Below are positions 1 through 7,384 of a stretch of 32,637 nucleotides of DNA, one piece after another. The stretch is from positions 1 to 32,637 of the forward strand of contig JAFEFC010000050.1 of assembly GCA_018240785.1 (NCBI GenBank), given 5' to 3'. Both the position numbers and the translations under genes were made by a program. The DNA comes from Pseudomonadota bacterium (GTDB taxonomy: Bacteria > Pseudomonadota > Gammaproteobacteria > Burkholderiales > Rhodocyclaceae). Under the pieces are notes generated by a model. That model did not search any database. It was not told the DNA's origin and was given only the letters and a program-made list of their open reading frames with translations. Numbering within the stretch: the stretch's first letter is position 1; every line of letters starts with the position of its first letter.

Positions 1-7
1 CCATATA

Positions 8-62
8 AGCGCGCTTGAGCGCGACCGGTCCCGACGAATCGCGGTCAAGCCCGCTCCTACAC
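8..62. repeat. REP-like inverted repeat element downstream of hoxY
   Basis: Two arms face each other: a left arm at about 8-26 (core GCGCTTGAGCGCG) and a right arm at about 39-62 (core CGCGGTCAAGCCCGCTCC). The same two arms recur in opposite orientation at 22407-22493 with a longer spacer. The arm resembles the 'GTAGGAGCGGGCTTG..CCGCGA' REP sequences known from Pseudomonas and relatives (from memory, not searched). It lies 50 bp past the hoxY stop codon, where hoxH would normally begin. It probably folds in RNA and may stabilise or end the hox transcript. No transposase of the REP-associated type is visible in the window. Confidence 0.7.
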
Positions 63-111
63 CACCCGTCCGCCCCGTCGGCACACCATCCTGCGGGGTG
101 TGGCGTGATGC

Positions 112-690
112 TCAGTCATAGTGCAGCAGCCCGTGCCCCAGCGCGGGTTCCCTGCCTTCGATCAACTGCATCAGGAAGGCCCAGATGGCATCCCCTGACG
201 GCGGGCAGCCGGGCAGGAAGTAGTCGATCTTCACCACTTCGTGCACCGGATGCACCTGGTTGAGCGGCAGCGGCAGTTCAGGGTCATCGGGAATGCGGCT
301 GCCCTCGGCCAGGCCGTGGCCGGTGCGATAGACCTGCTGCAGGATGTCGGCGATCTGCAGGTGGTTTCGCTGCGCCGGCAGGCCGCCATTCACCGCGCAG
401 GCGCCGAGCGCGATCAGCACCTTGCAGTTGGCGCGGAACTCGCGCAGCACATGCACGTTCTCGGCGTTGCACACGCCGCCCTCGATCAGGCCGATGTCGC
501 AGGGGCCGCAGTGCTTGATGTCGGTGATCGGCGAGCGGTCGAACTCGACCAGCTCCAGCAGCGGCAGGATGCGCTCGTCGATGTCGAGGAAGGACATGTG
601 GCAGCCGAAGCAGCCGGCCAGCGACACGGTGGCGACCTTGAGCTTGCGCGGCTGGGCGATCGCGCCGATTTCCAGGGTTTCGGTGCTCAT
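112..690 (-). CDS. hoxY: NAD-reducing [NiFe]-hydrogenase small subunit HoxY
   Basis: This is the small (delta) subunit of a cytoplasmic bidirectional NAD-reducing hydrogenase. It carries the proximal Fe-S cluster that passes electrons between the NiFe site in HoxH and the HoxFU diaphorase. The 192-aa protein shows the expected cysteine motifs in order: GCFGCHMSFLD near residue 27, CGPCDIGLIEGG with a following cysteine in the 60s-70s, GACAVNGG near 96, and PGCPPSGD near 160. The small size and absence of a Tat signal fit the cytoplasmic group 3d enzyme rather than a membrane or periplasmic one. ATG at 690 was chosen over the adjacent GTG because AAGGAGG lies 7 nt upstream. The ATG shares one base with the hoxU stop (TGATG), so the two are translationally coupled. 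The expected next gene, hoxH, is not found between the stop and the window edge. Confidence 0.93.
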   Translation of the reverse strand: MSTETLEIGAIAQPRKLKVATVSLAGCFGCHMSFLDIDERILPLLELVEFDRSPITDIKHCGPCDIGLIEGGVCNAENVHVLREFRANCKVLIALGACAVNGGLPAQRNHLQIADILQQVYRTGHGLAEGSRIPDDPELPLPLNQVHPVHEVVKIDYFLPGCPPSGDAIWAFLMQLIEGREPALGHGLLHYD

Positions 691-1415
691 CACCCGGCCT
701 CCTTCACGCCATCGGCGGCCTTCCCGACCGCCTTCTCGCTGATCGGCTTCTCGTCATAGTCGCGCTGCCCGATCGGCACCGCGAAGCCGACCCGCTTCCT
801 GAGGATCACGCCCACCGGACAGACCTCGGCGGCGCGGTCGGTGACGGCGAAGTCGGTGTCGGCCAGACGGCCGCTCTCGCTGTTGACGATGAGGTGCGAC
901 TTCGCGCCGCGGCCCGACAGCGCGAACACGTCCTTGCCGTCGACTTCGCGGCTGGCGCGCACGCACAGCTCGCACATGATGCAGCGGTTGAAATCGAGCA
1001 GCACGTCGGGGTGGGAGGCATCCACCGCGCGGTCGGGGTAGAAGTGGTCGAAGTGCGGGCTCAGCATGCCCATTTCGTAGGCGGTGGCCTGCAGCACGCA
1101 GTTGCCACTCTTCTCGCACGACGGGCAGAAGTGGTTGCCCTCGACGAACAGCAGCTGCAACAGCGTGCGGCGCTTGGCGGTCAGCTCTTCGGTGATGTTG
1201 TCGATTTCCTGGCCGGCCGCGGCGCGGGCGGTGCAGGCGGTGGCGAAGCGGCCGCCGATCTTCACCGTGCACAGCTTGCACGAGCCGTGCGCGGTGAAGT
1301 CGGGATGCCAGCACAGGTGCGGGATGTACTTGCCAGCCGCGGCGGCGGCCTGCATGACGGTCTGGCCGGGCGTGAAGGGGACGTCCTCGCCGTCGAGCAG
1401 AAAGCTGTTGTTCAT
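690..1415 (-). CDS. hoxU: NAD-reducing hydrogenase diaphorase subunit HoxU
   Basis: HoxU is the gamma subunit, homologous to the N-terminal part of NuoG, and wires electrons between HoxF and HoxY through several Fe-S clusters. The 241-aa product shows a ferredoxin-like [2Fe-2S] pattern (HLCWHP, then GSCKLC, then TACTAR in the first 65 residues). It continues with a second motif HFCPSCEKSGNC near residue 90, and then a CIMCELC motif paired with EVCPVG further on, typical of a [4Fe-4S] cluster. Length matches the family (about 235 aa). The ATG at 1415 overlaps the hoxF TGA as ATGA, and the stop touches the hoxY ATG, so F-U-Y are one translationally coupled operon. An in-frame reading extends far upstream of this ATG but only in antisense-like sequence inside hoxF, so the short start is preferred. 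Confidence 0.93.
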   Translation of the reverse strand: MNNSFLLDGEDVPFTPGQTVMQAAAAAGKYIPHLCWHPDFTAHGSCKLCTVKIGGRFATACTARAAAGQEIDNITEELTAKRRTLLQLLFVEGNHFCPSCEKSGNCVLQATAYEMGMLSPHFDHFYPDRAVDASHPDVLLDFNRCIMCELCVRASREVDGKDVFALSGRGAKSHLIVNSESGRLADTDFAVTDRAAEVCPVGVILRKRVGFAVPIGQRDYDEKPISEKAVGKAADGVKEAG

Positions 1416-3229
1416 GGCTGAACCTCGCTCGGGGCTTCGCCGGCATGGGCGCTGAGGTTGTCGGTGAGATGCGCGCCCGGATCGTCGCGGCCGGTCATGC
1501 GCCGCGCCTGCGACAGCGCCGCATCGAGATCGAAGCCCGGCTCGTAGTCGGGCGAATGCAGGCGGCGGTCGAAGGCCGGGCGGAACTTGGCGAGCATGTC
1601 GCGCAGCGCGATCGTCGCGGTGTTGCCGAGGCCGCAGTGGCTCGCGCCCTGCATCAGGCGGTGCATCTTCTCCATCTCGTCGAGGTCGTAGGGCGAGCCG
1701 TGGTCGTTGGCGAGCTTGTCCAGCAGCCGCGCATTGACTGCAGTGCCGACCCGGCATGGCGTGCAGAAGCCGCAGCTCTCGTGGGCGAAGAAGTGGGCGA
1801 AGTTGCGCGCCGCCTCAAACATGTCGCGCGAGCGGTCGAACACCATGATCGAGCCGCCGGTGGGCACGTCCTCGAAGGCGATGCGGCGCCCGAACTCGTC
1901 GGCCGCCAGGCAGGAGCCCGCCGCACCGGCAGTGGTGACCGCCTGGGTGTGCTGCGCACCCGCCGCCTCGAGCACTTCGGCGACGGTGACGCCGAAGGGG
2001 AATTCGTAGATGCCCGGCCGTGCCACATCGCCCGACACCGACAGCAGCTTGGTGCCGGTGGAAGACGGCGTGCCGATGGCGCGGAACCATTCGCCGCCCT
2101 TCACCGCGATCAGCGCGGCCAGCGCCAGGGTCTCGACGTTATTCACCGTGGTGGGCTGGCCGAGATAGCCGTGCGTGACCGGGAACGGCGGGCGGATGCG
2201 CGGCTTGCCGGGCTTGCCTTCGAGCGACTCGATCAGGGCCGACTCCTCGCCGCAGATGTAGGCGCCGGCGCCGAGGTGGATCTCGATGTCGAAAGTGAAG
2301 CCGCGGCCGAGGATGTTGCGCCCCAGCAACCCCGCCTCGCGCCGCTGCGCCAGCCGCGTTTCCAGCCGGTCGAGCAGGTAGCGGTATTCGCCGCGCAGGT
2401 AGATGAAGCCCTTGCTCGCGCCGATCGCCAAGCCGGCGATGCACATGCCGTCGACCACCATGTCGAAGCAGGAGCTGAGGAGCACGCGGTCCTTGAAGGT
2501 GCCGGGCTCGCCCTCGTCGGCGTTGCAGATGACGTAGTGCGCGTCGCCCCAGGCGTCGCGGCACGAGCGCCACTTGATGTCGCTGCCGAAACCCGCGCCG
2601 CCACGGCCGCGCAAGGCGGAACGCTCGATCTCGCCGAGCAGCCCTGCCGGGCCGCGATCCAGCGCCGCGGCCAGCGCCTCGCCGGGCGCCAGGCCGTGGT
2701 CGAGCAGCACGTCGCGGCGGCGGATGTTGTCTTCCACATGAAACCAGTCCGACGGCCAGTCGCCCACCGGCACGCGGCGGCGGATCAGGTGCGCCATCTC
2801 GTCGATGCGCTCGGGCGTGAGCCGGGTGATGCTGCGGTAGTTGGCCAGCAGCGCCGGCCCCTGGTCGCACATGCCGGTGCAGGAAGTGGTATCGACGCTG
2901 ACCAGGCCGTCCTCCGACACCTGGCCGGGCTCGAGCCACAGCTTGTGGCACAGCGAGCGCAGCAGATCCTGGTTGCCCAGCATGCGGTCGGTGATGTTGT
3001 CCGAGAACAGGATGCGGTACTCGCCCAGCGGGCGGGTATGGAAGAAGCTGTAGAAGCTGGCGGTGCTTTCCACCTGCGCCCGCGGCCAGCCGATGCCTTC
3101 GGCGACGGCGGTCAGCGTCGGGGGCGAGAGCCAGCCCAGCGCGTCCTGCACCTCGCGCAGGATCTGCACGAGGCGCGTGCCGTCGCGCCCATGCCGTTCG
3201 AGTATGGTTGCGATCTTCGCTGCTGCCAC
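1412..3229 (-). CDS. hoxF: NAD-reducing hydrogenase diaphorase subunit HoxF (GTG start)
   Basis: HoxF binds FMN and NAD(H) and exchanges hydride with the NAD pool for the bidirectional hydrogenase. It is a fusion of NuoE-like (residues about 1-150) and NuoF-like (about 195-600) modules. Visible are the flavin/NAD motifs RGRGGAGFG (207-215), NADEGEPGTFKDR (236-248), GAGAYICGEESALIES (320-335), and the [4Fe-4S] ligands C486, C489, C492 and C532. The NuoE-like part has CTGMC (C117, C121) but the other cysteine pair is replaced by S76 and D81, so its [2Fe-2S] cluster is probably absent or altered. I chose GTG at 3229: AGGAGG sits 5 nt upstream and the protein then has 605 aa, matching the known HoxF length and N-terminus. 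An in-frame GTG at 3304 and an ATG at 3286 give longer forms without a comparable ribosome-binding site. Confidence 0.92.
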   Translation of the reverse strand: MAAAKIATILERHGRDGTRLVQILREVQDALGWLSPPTLTAVAEGIGWPRAQVESTASFYSFFHTRPLGEYRILFSDNITDRMLGNQDLLRSLCHKLWLEPGQVSEDGLVSVDTTSCTGMCDQGPALLANYRSITRLTPERIDEMAHLIRRRVPVGDWPSDWFHVEDNIRRRDVLLDHGLAPGEALAAALDRGPAGLLGEIERSALRGRGGAGFGSDIKWRSCRDAWGDAHYVICNADEGEPGTFKDRVLLSSCFDMVVDGMCIAGLAIGASKGFIYLRGEYRYLLDRLETRLAQRREAGLLGRNILGRGFTFDIEIHLGAGAYICGEESALIESLEGKPGKPRIRPPFPVTHGYLGQPTTVNNVETLALAALIAVKGGEWFRAIGTPSSTGTKLLSVSGDVARPGIYEFPFGVTVAEVLEAAGAQHTQAVTTAGAAGSCLAADEFGRRIAFEDVPTGGSIMVFDRSRDMFEAARNFAHFFAHESCGFCTPCRVGTAVNARLLDKLANDHGSPYDLDEMEKMHRLMQGASHCGLGNTATIALRDMLAKFRPAFDRRLHSPDYEPGFDLDAALSQARRMTGRDDPGAHLTDNLSAHAGEAPSEVQP

Positions 3230-3382
3230 GCTGTCCTCCTGTGAGCCAGGGATGCGCAGGGAATCGTGCATCGACTTGATGATCATTTTGCCGCGCTGCG
3301 ACACGGAATTACAATGATCCCGACGGAATTGCTGCCAGGCTTGTGACCTGCATCAACTGGAGCGCCGACACGGAGGCTTGCC
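3230..3382. promoter_or_regulatory. Divergent hoxF/hypA control region with FNR-like sites
   Basis: All hox transcription leftward and hyp transcription rightward must start in or near this 153-bp gap. It contains GTGAC-CTGC-ATCAA at 3343-3356 (8 of 10 matches to the FNR/Anr palindrome TTGAT-N4-ATCAA) and TTGAT-GATC-ATTTT at 3276-3289 (7 of 10). The first is 27 bp before the hypA ATG, the second 47 bp before hoxF. Anaerobic control would suit an O2-sensitive H2 enzyme, but both sites are imperfect and could be chance. I looked for a sigma-54 -24/-12 pair and did not find a convincing one. GGAGG precedes hypA by 7 nt. Confidence 0.3.
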
Positions 3383-3724
3383 ATGCATGAGCTGTCGCTG
3401 GCCGAGAGCGCGATCGCGCTGATCGAGGATGCGGGCAGGCGCGAGTCCTTTCACCGCGTGCGCGTCGTACGCATGGAAATCGGCGCGCTGTCGTGCGTGG
3501 AGCCGGAGGCGCTGAGCTTCGCCTTCGAATCGGCCAGCCGCGGCACCTGCGCGGAAGGCGCGCGGCTCGACATCCTGCCGATACCGGGCGAAGGGGAATG
3601 CGCGGCCTGCGGCATGCGCGCAGCGATGGAGACCGCCTACGACCTGTGCCCGCGGTGCGAATCGCGCCCGCTCAAGGTGGTGCGCGGCACGGGAATGCGG
3701 GTCAAGGACCTGGACGTCGAATAA
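3383..3724 (+). CDS. hypA: Hydrogenase nickel-incorporation protein HypA
   Basis: HypA works with the GTPase HypB to load nickel into the large-subunit precursor of [NiFe]-hydrogenase. The 113-aa protein begins MHELSL, where His2 is the known nickel ligand of the family. It carries a structural zinc site made of CAAC (C73, C76) and CPRC (C89, C92). Length is standard for HypA (about 113-116 aa). The start is supported by GGAGG 7 nt upstream and by the conserved N-terminus. It is the first gene of the rightward hyp operon; hypB starts 15 bp after its stop. Nothing looks broken. Confidence 0.95.
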   Translation: MHELSLAESAIALIEDAGRRESFHRVRVVRMEIGALSCVEPEALSFAFESASRGTCAEGARLDILPIPGEGECAACGMRAAMETAYDLCPRCESRPLKVVRGTGMRVKDLDVE

Positions 3725-3739
3725 TCGGGAGCAAGAGGC

Positions 3740-4612
3740 ATGTGTACCACCTGCGGTTGCGGCAGCGACGGCGCCACCATCGATCACCACCGCGCCGGCC
3801 ATCCTTATGTGGCGCGGCGGCGCGGCGCAGCCGTGCCTGGCGCCACGGCGGCGGCCGGGACGAACAGCAAGCCCGGGCGCACTGCGAGTGCTGAGGAATC
3901 GGCCGTCGCCGCGTCGGCCGCCGCCCATCTGCGCCAGGTGTCGATCGAGCAGGATCTCCTCGCCCGCAACGATGCCGAGGCCGCAGCGAACCGCCGCGCG
4001 TTCGCCCAGGCCGGCGTGTTCTCACTGAATCTGGTCTCCAGCCCCGGTTCGGGCAAGACCACCCTGCTGGTGAAGACCATCGAGCGCCTGGCCGGCCGCA
4101 TCCCGCTCGCGGTGATCGAGGGCGACCAGCAGACCAGCAACGACGCCGAGCGCATCCGCGCCACCGGCGCACCGGCGACCCAGATCAACACCGGCAAGGG
4201 CTGCCACCTGGATGCGCGCATGGTCGGCGACGCGATGACCAGCCTGCCGCTGGCACGCGGCGGCCTGCTGATGATCGAGAACGTCGGCAACCTGGTATGC
4301 CCGGCCGCCTTCGACCTCGGCGAGGCGCACAAGGTGGTGATCCTGTCGGTGACCGAAGGCGAGGACAAGCCGCTGAAGTACCCCGACATGTTCCGCGCCG
4401 CCGACCTGATGCTGCTCAACAAATGCGACCTGCTGCCCTACCTGGAATTCGACGTGGACAAGGCCGAGGCCTGCGCGCGCCGGGTGAATCCCGACATCCG
4501 CATCATCCGCGTGTCGGCCACCAGCGGGCTGGGCATGGACGAATGGGTGGAATGGCTTGCAGCCGGCACCAAGGCCAGCGGGGCGAATCAGCAGGCAAAG
4601 GAACCGGCGTGA
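3740..4612 (+). CDS. hypB: Hydrogenase nickel-incorporation GTPase HypB
   Basis: HypB is the SIMIBI-class GTPase that drives nickel delivery to the hydrogenase large subunit. The 290-aa protein opens with MCTTCGCG, the high-affinity N-terminal nickel site (C2, C5, C7). A variable, only mildly His-containing linker follows to about residue 75. The G domain has the P-loop PGSGKTT (102-108), IEGD (127-130), the metal-site CH pair (C155, H156), C187 and NKCD (227-230). The linker is not the long poly-His type, so a nickel-storage role is less likely. It lies 15 bp after hypA. Downstream there is a 229-bp gap before hypF, unusual for this otherwise tightly packed operon. Confidence 0.95.
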   Translation: MCTTCGCGSDGATIDHHRAGHPYVARRRGAAVPGATAAAGTNSKPGRTASAEESAVAASAAAHLRQVSIEQDLLARNDAEAAANRRAFAQAGVFSLNLVSSPGSGKTTLLVKTIERLAGRIPLAVIEGDQQTSNDAERIRATGAPATQINTGKGCHLDARMVGDAMTSLPLARGGLLMIENVGNLVCPAAFDLGEAHKVVILSVTEGEDKPLKYPDMFRAADLMLLNKCDLLPYLEFDVDKAEACARRVNPDIRIIRVSATSGLGMDEWVEWLAAGTKASGANQQAKEPA

Positions 4613-4841
4613 CGATGCAGTTGCGCCCTGCCCTCCTCCAGGAAGCCATGCGGCGCTATCGCTCGAGGGGCTCCGACTGGTACGAGTTCGCAATGCAGGA
4701 GGTCTGCTGGCGGGGGATGCGCGGAGCGGGCGAGCACTGTTCGAGTCCCGAGCGCAGCGAGGTCGAGTTGCGCAGAACGTGGAGCGCATCCCCCGCCGGC
4801 AGACCGGATTCGAGGCGCCCATGTGCGTACAGGGGACTTCG
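4613..4841. other. hypB-hypF gap holding a hairpin element
   Basis: This 229-bp gap breaks the compact hyp operon. An open frame 4615-4845 (76 codons, ATG right after the hypB stop) runs through it, but its product is arginine- and serine-rich, lacks recognisable motifs, and looks non-coding. I looked in the forward frames for remnants of the missing HypF N-terminal half (acylphosphatase, zinc-finger and YrdC-like parts) and found none. The notable content is the inverted repeat at 4705-4801, annotated separately. Confidence 0.5.
4705..4801. repeat. 97-bp inverted repeat (18-bp arms) upstream of hypF
   Basis: The arm TGCTGGCGGGGGATGCGC at 4705-4722 is matched by its reverse complement at 4784-4801 with 17 of 18 positions pairing. 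They enclose a 61-nt loop. The loop reads GGGCGAGCACTGTTCGAG followed by GAGCGCAGCGAGG and GAGTTGCGCAG. That wording resembles a dispersed intergenic element I remember from betaproteobacterial genomes ('GCGAGCACTGTTTGAGC...GCGAGTTGCGC'). The resemblance is from memory and unsearched. In the polycistronic hyp mRNA this would form a long stable hairpin between hypB and hypF, 40 nt before the hypF start. Confidence 0.75.
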
Positions 4842-5987
4842 ATGAACCTCGCCGACGCGATCGAGCACCGCCTCGCGCTCCCCCCCGGTCCTCCGGTGCT
4901 GGCAATGGGCGCGTGGTTCAAGAATACGGCGTGCGCCGCGCAGGGCGAAGTCGCCGCAATCTCGCGCACCGTGGGCGACCTCGATGGTGTCGATGCCTGC
5001 CTGGCGCACGAGCGCACTGCGCGCGCCTTGCTCGACTGGATGGCGGAAAAGGGTGCACGGCCCGCCGCCATCGCCCACGACCTGCATCCCGACTTCCACT
5101 CCACCCGCTTCGCCGCCCAACTGGCGGCCGAACTCGGCGTGCCGCTGCTGCCGGTGCAGCACCACCACGCCCACATCGCCGCGGTGTGTGCCGAACATGG
5201 CCACGACGCCCCGGTGCTGGGCCTTGCGCTCGACGGTGTCGGGCTGGGCACGGACGGCACCGCCTGGGGCGGCGAGCTGCTCAAAGTCGGCGGCGCCGGC
5301 TTCGACCGCATCAGCCACCTGCGCCCGCTCGCCCTGCCGGGCGGCGACAAGGCTGCGCGCGAGCCCTGGCGCATGGCGGCATCCGCCTTGCATGCGCTGG
5401 GCCGTGGCGACGAGATCGCCCCCCGCTTCTCAATGCTGCCCGCGGCAGCGGGGCTCGCACGCATGCTGGATGCCGGCCTGCGCTGCCCGCCCACCTCCAG
5501 CATGGGCCGGGTGTTCGACGCCGCGGCCGGCCTGCTCGACCTGTGCACGGTGATGACCTTCGAGGCCGAGGCGGCGATCGCGCTGGAACAGGCGGCCACC
5601 CGCCACGGCCCGGTGGAGCCGCTGGCCGGCGGCTGGCGCCTTATCGACGAAACGCCCGGCGCGCTGCGCCTGGACCTGCTGCCGCTGCTCGACGCGCTGG
5701 CCGCGCCCGCCTTCATCGCCGATCCGGGCCGCGGCGCGGCGCTGTTCCACGCCACGCTGGGTGCGGCGCTGGCCGACTGGCTGGCGTGCGCGGCGCAGCG
5801 CCACCGCATCGACACCGTCGCCGTCGGCGGCGGCTGCCTGTTCAACAAGCTGCTCGCCGCCGACCTGCGCCGCCGCTGCGACGCCGCCGGCCTGCACCTG
5901 CTCGAACCCCTCGCCCTGCTGCCGGGCGACACCGCGATCGCCTACGGCCAGGCGGCCGTGGCGCGGCGCCTACTGGAGAAATGCTGA
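4842..5987 (+). CDS. hypF: Short HypF: Kae1-like carbamoyltransferase domain only
   Basis: Full HypF (about 750 aa) makes the thiocarbamoyl group on HypE from carbamoyl phosphate, the source of the cyanide ligands. It has acylphosphatase, zinc-finger, YrdC-like and Kae1-like domains. This protein has only 381 aa and matches the C-terminal Kae1-like part. Visible are the metal-site histidines in QHHHAH, the LALDGVGLGTDG(T)AWGGE loop, CPPTSSMGRVFDAAAGLL, VAVGGGCLFNKLL and a late GDTAIAYGQA. The start at 4842 follows AGGGG by about 7 nt; an ATG at 4821 would add seven residues. A similarly short HypF1 exists in Ralstonia eutropha beside a full-length copy (remembered, not checked). The YrdC-like domain that forms carbamoyl-adenylate is missing, so either a second full HypF exists elsewhere or a partner supplies that step. 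Its stop is 1 nt before hypC. Confidence 0.85.
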   Translation: MNLADAIEHRLALPPGPPVLAMGAWFKNTACAAQGEVAAISRTVGDLDGVDACLAHERTARALLDWMAEKGARPAAIAHDLHPDFHSTRFAAQLAAELGVPLLPVQHHHAHIAAVCAEHGHDAPVLGLALDGVGLGTDGTAWGGELLKVGGAGFDRISHLRPLALPGGDKAAREPWRMAASALHALGRGDEIAPRFSMLPAAAGLARMLDAGLRCPPTSSMGRVFDAAAGLLDLCTVMTFEAEAAIALEQAATRHGPVEPLAGGWRLIDETPGALRLDLLPLLDALAAPAFIADPGRGAALFHATLGAALADWLACAAQRHRIDTVAVGGGCLFNKLLAADLRRRCDAAGLHLLEPLALLPGDTAIAYGQAAVARRLLEKC

Positions 5988-5988
5988 A

Positions 5989-6237
5989 ATGTGCCTGGCC
6001 ATTCCCGCTCGGGTGGTGGAACTTTGTGACAAGGACGAAGCCCTCGTCGATCTCGACGGCGTGCGCAAGCGCATCTCGCTGGCGATGGTCGAGGGCGTGG
6101 CGGTGGGCGACTATGTGATCGTGCATGTCGGCTTCGCGCTGCAGAAGCTCGACGTCGACGAAGCGGAGGCCACCCTGGCGCTGTTCCGCGAGATTGCGGC
6201 GCAGCAGGCGGGCGACGCCGCGGCCCAGGCCTCGTGA
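5989..6237 (+). CDS. hypC: Hydrogenase maturation chaperone HypC
   Basis: HypC is the small chaperone that forms the HypCD scaffold on which the Fe(CN)2CO unit is built and then delivers it to the hydrogenase large subunit. The 82-aa product starts MCLAIPARV; Cys2 is the essential iron-ligating residue after methionine removal. The OB-fold core, DLDGVRKRISLAMVEGVAVGDYVIVHVGFA, and the LDVDEA helix start are typical. The start codon is fixed by the invariant MCLAIP N-terminus and lies 1 nt beyond the hypF stop. hypD follows after 10 bp. Confidence 0.95.
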   Translation: MCLAIPARVVELCDKDEALVDLDGVRKRISLAMVEGVAVGDYVIVHVGFALQKLDVDEAEATLALFREIAAQQAGDAAAQAS

Positions 6238-6247
6238 CGCACTCGCA

Positions 6248-7384
6248 ATGAAATACGTCGACGACTTCCGCGACGGCGCCATCGCGCGCGCGCTCGGCGC
6301 AGCGATCCACGCCGAAGCGCAGCCCGGCCGCGAATACCGCCTGATGGAGTTCTGCGGCGGCCACACGCACGCCATCTCGCGCTACGGCATCGCCGACCTG
6401 CTGCCGCCGCAGGTCCGCCTGATCCACGGCCCCGGATGCCCGGTGTGCGTGCTGCCGATCGGCCGCATCGACCAGGCGATCCGGCTCGCGCTCGAGCACC
6501 GCGCCATCCTGTGTTCCTACGGCGACACCCTGCGCGTGCCCGCCTCCGACAAGCTGTCGCTGCTGCGCGCCAAGGGCCGCGGCGCCGACGTGCGCATGGT
6601 GTATTCGCCGCTCGACGCGCTGCAGGTCGCGCGCGCCAACCCGGCACGCGAAGTGGTGCTCCTCGCCATCGGCTTCGAGACCACCACGCCGCCGACCGCG
6701 GTGGCAGTGAAGCAGGCGCAGGCCGAGGGGCTCGCGAATTTCTCGCTGCTGTGCAACCACGTGCTGACGCCGGCGGCGATGCACGCCATCCTCGCCGCGC
6801 CGCAGGGCGTGCAGCTCGATGGCTTCATCGGCCCGGCGCATGTGTCCACCGTGATCGGCAGCGCGCCCTATGAACCTTTCGCGCGCGACGATCGCAAGCC
6901 GGTGGTGATCGCCGGCTTCGAGCCGCTGGACGTGATGCGCGCCATCCAGATGCTGATGCGCCAGATCAACGACGGCCGCGCCGAAGTCGAGAACGAATTC
7001 ACCCGCGCGGTGACGCCGGAAGGCAACCGCAAGGCGCAGGCGCTGGTGGCCGAGGTGTTCGAGCTGCGCGAGCACTTCGAATGGCGCGGCCTGGGCACGG
7101 TGCCGGCGAGCGCGCTGAAGCTGCGCGCGGAATTCGCCGCGTTCGACGCCGAGGTACGCTTTTCCGTGCCCTACGCCGCGGTGCCCGACCACAAGGCCTG
7201 CGAGTGCGCGGCCATCCTGCGCGGCGAGAAGCGCCCGGAGGAATGCCGCATCTTCGGCACCGCCTGCACGCCAGACAACCCGGTCGGCTCGTGCATGGTG
7301 TCGTCCGAAGGCGCCTGCGCGGCGCATTACACCTACGGCCGCTTCCGCGAAGCGCCGCCTGTGACCACGACGACTTCCGCATGA
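6248..7384 (+). CDS. hypD: Hydrogenase Fe-ligand assembly protein HypD
   Basis: HypD is the [4Fe-4S] scaffold protein that receives cyanide from HypE and carries CO and CN on iron together with HypC. The 378-aa product has the conserved FCGGHTHAISRYG motif (C36 and following), IHGPGCPVCVLPIG (C64, C67), and FETTTPPTA. It ends in the cysteine-rich C-terminal region (ACECAAIL, EECRIFGTAC, GSCMVSSEGACAAHY) that binds the cluster. Length fits the family (about 370-380 aa). The chosen ATG gives the normal MKYVDDFRD N-terminus. Its stop overlaps the hypE start as ATGA, so HypD and HypE are translationally coupled. Confidence 0.96.
   Translation: MKYVDDFRDGAIARALGAAIHAEAQPGREYRLMEFCGGHTHAISRYGIADLLPPQVRLIHGPGCPVCVLPIGRIDQAIRLALEHRAILCSYGDTLRVPASDKLSLLRAKGRGADVRMVYSPLDALQVARANPAREVVLLAIGFETTTPPTAVAVKQAQAEGLANFSLLCNHVLTPAAMHAILAAPQGVQLDGFIGPAHVSTVIGSAPYEPFARDDRKPVVIAGFEPLDVMRAIQMLMRQINDGRAEVENEFTRAVTPEGNRKAQALVAEVFELREHFEWRGLGTVPASALKLRAEFAAFDAEVRFSVPYAAVPDHKACECAAILRGEKRPEECRIFGTACTPDNPVGSCMVSSEGACAAHYTYGRFREAPPVTTTTSA

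Noticed and set aside
1445-3244. 599-aa open frame on the plus strand opposite hoxF
   Set aside because: It is the antisense of a clear hoxF with all family motifs; long antisense frames are common at this GC content and the product is low-complexity Ala/Arg/Gly/Val-rich.
3230-3382. Sigma-54 promoter for hox or hyp genes
   Set aside because: The best candidate (CTGGCAGCAATTCCG on the minus strand) lacks the GC at the -12 position with correct spacing.
4615-4845. 76-codon frame between hypB and hypF
   Set aside because: It begins just after the hypB stop but runs through the inverted repeat, shows no motif, and has coding-unlike composition; treated as part of the gap.
4022-5932. 636-aa minus-strand frame opposite hypB and hypF
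   Set aside because: Serine/arginine/proline-rich shadow of two recognised genes on the other strand.
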